A stretch of 7,805 nucleotides of DNA, taken from contig SKOM01000247.1 in the NCBI GenBank assembly GCA_007120095.1, positions 1-7,805 on the forward strand, read 5' to 3'. Every line of letters begins with the position of its first letter. Within the stretch, counting starts at the first letter, position 1. Under the pieces are notes generated by a model. That model did not search any database, was not told the origin of the DNA, and saw only the letters and a program-made list of their open reading frames with translations. Shown here in pieces: positions 7,292-7,805 of this stretch. The DNA is from Candidatus Competibacteraceae bacterium. Its GTDB lineage: Bacteria; Pseudomonadota; Gammaproteobacteria; Competibacterales; Competibacteraceae. The position numbers and the translations under genes are program-made.

Positions 7292-7805
7292 GCTGCGGCT
7301 CCGGGTTTTTCAGCAGTTGCTCGCGCAACCCGGACACCGCCAGCGCATGACCATCAAAGCCTTCATAAGCAGCCAACACCCAAGTATGCCGCGCCGGTTC
7401 GGCATAACCCTCAGCCGTCACATGGCCGATGGAAGAGCGCTTGGTAAAATCGAACACCGACAGCGCCGAAGCGGTCACGGCAGCTCCGCCGGTCGGCAAA
7501 ATGGCATTCGGGCCTAATAAATAATTGGCTAATACTGAAGGAGTGTGCGGGCCGAGTAAAATTTCACCGGCATGACAAATCTTGCCCAAGGTCGCTAACG
7601 GCTCAGCGGTCAGCAGTTGTAGATGCTCGGGCGCATAGTCGTTGACGAAATCCAGGGCTTCCGGCATGTCCCGTGCCAGCACAATACCGCCCTGTTGACC
7701 ACCCAGCACGGTCGATGAAAATTCCACCCACGGTTCGCCCATTTGCGCCCAGTATTCAGGAATAGCCGTTTGCGCCGCAGCCGCCACGGTTTCGCTGGTG
7801 GTGAC
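7284..7805 (-). CDS. Histidinol dehydrogenase family protein, C-terminal part (5' partial), divergent from true HisD
   Basis: The frame runs to the right edge, so the N-terminal more than half of a typical 430-residue protein is missing. The visible 173 residues align with the C-terminus of HisD, the zinc- and NAD-dependent enzyme for the last two oxidations of histidine synthesis. The catalytic Glu-His pair is kept in YAPEHLQL (residues 60-61 of the fragment), and the C-terminal histidine zinc ligand is likely His153. However, GDY...GPNH of true HisD reads ANY...GPNA: the zinc-ligand Asp is Asn94 and the substrate-binding His is Ala101. This pattern suggests a HisD-like paralogue, a group that includes dehydrogenases acting on other amino or sulfonated alcohols, rather than the biosynthetic enzyme. 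An automatic hisD label would be possible. It is fused by an 8-bp overlap to exbB, not to other his genes. Confidence 0.85.
   Translation of the reverse strand, partial: VTTSETVAAAAQTAIPEYWAQMGEPWVEFSSTVLGGQQGGIVLARDMPEALDFVNDYAPEHLQLLTAEPLATLGKICHAGEILLGPHTPSVLANYLLGPNAILPTGGAAVTASALSVFDFTKRSSIGHVTAEGYAEPARHTWVLAAYEGFDGHALAVSGLREQLLKNPEPQRD

Noticed and set aside
7116..7517. 133-codon open frame on the plus strand across the exbB/HisD-like junction
   Set aside because: It is antisense to two clear genes, with Arg- and Ser-rich composition typical of a shadow frame.
7794..7801. GCTGGTGG, identical to the E. coli Chi octamer
   Set aside because: A single 8-bp match within coding sequence is expected by chance, and Chi sequence varies between lineages.

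Overview
The window looks like chromosome from an aerobic gammaproteobacterium. The PrmB, Psd and SohB proteins align closely with the Enterobacteriaceae versions as I remember them. A SCO1/SenC copper protein points to a cytochrome oxidase. The first two genes look like the end of a Pil-Chp type twitching or chemotaxis locus. Base composition appears moderately GC-rich and even throughout. I see no tRNA, rRNA, CRISPR array, insertion sequence or sign of recent transfer. The genus cannot be fixed from this sequence.

Layout. (1) Positions 1-2730, plus strand: the C-terminal part of a PilJ/MCP-like coiled-coil protein, then after a 3-nt gap a 654-residue ChpA/CheA-like hybrid protein (HPt-like, dimerisation, ATPase, CheW-like, receiver). 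(2) 2722-3615, minus strand: prmB, whose 3' end overlaps that of the ChpA-like gene by 9 bp. (3) 3616-3698: a short divergent intergenic region that probably holds promoters for both sides. (4) 3699-6194, plus strand: a tight run of SCO1/SenC, psd and sohB, probably one transcript. (5) 6195-6257: a short convergent gap with a small hairpin. (6) 6258-7805, minus strand: a histidinol-dehydrogenase-family gene (N-terminus outside the window), exbB and exbD, overlapping by 8 bp and 4 bp and so probably one operon.

The most interesting part is the first gene pair. The ChpA-like protein keeps the fold order of the last third of ChpA, but the HPt histidine is replaced by glutamate and the ATP-lid segment of the kinase domain appears to be missing, while the receiver domain keeps all its key residues. 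The upstream receptor-like protein has an equally eroded signalling tip. This looks like a chemosensory array module that has lost phosphotransfer and may work as a scaffold or a receiver-driven switch. The second interesting point is the HisD-family protein, which lacks two residues expected in true histidinol dehydrogenase and is translationally coupled to a proton-driven ExbB/ExbD pair.
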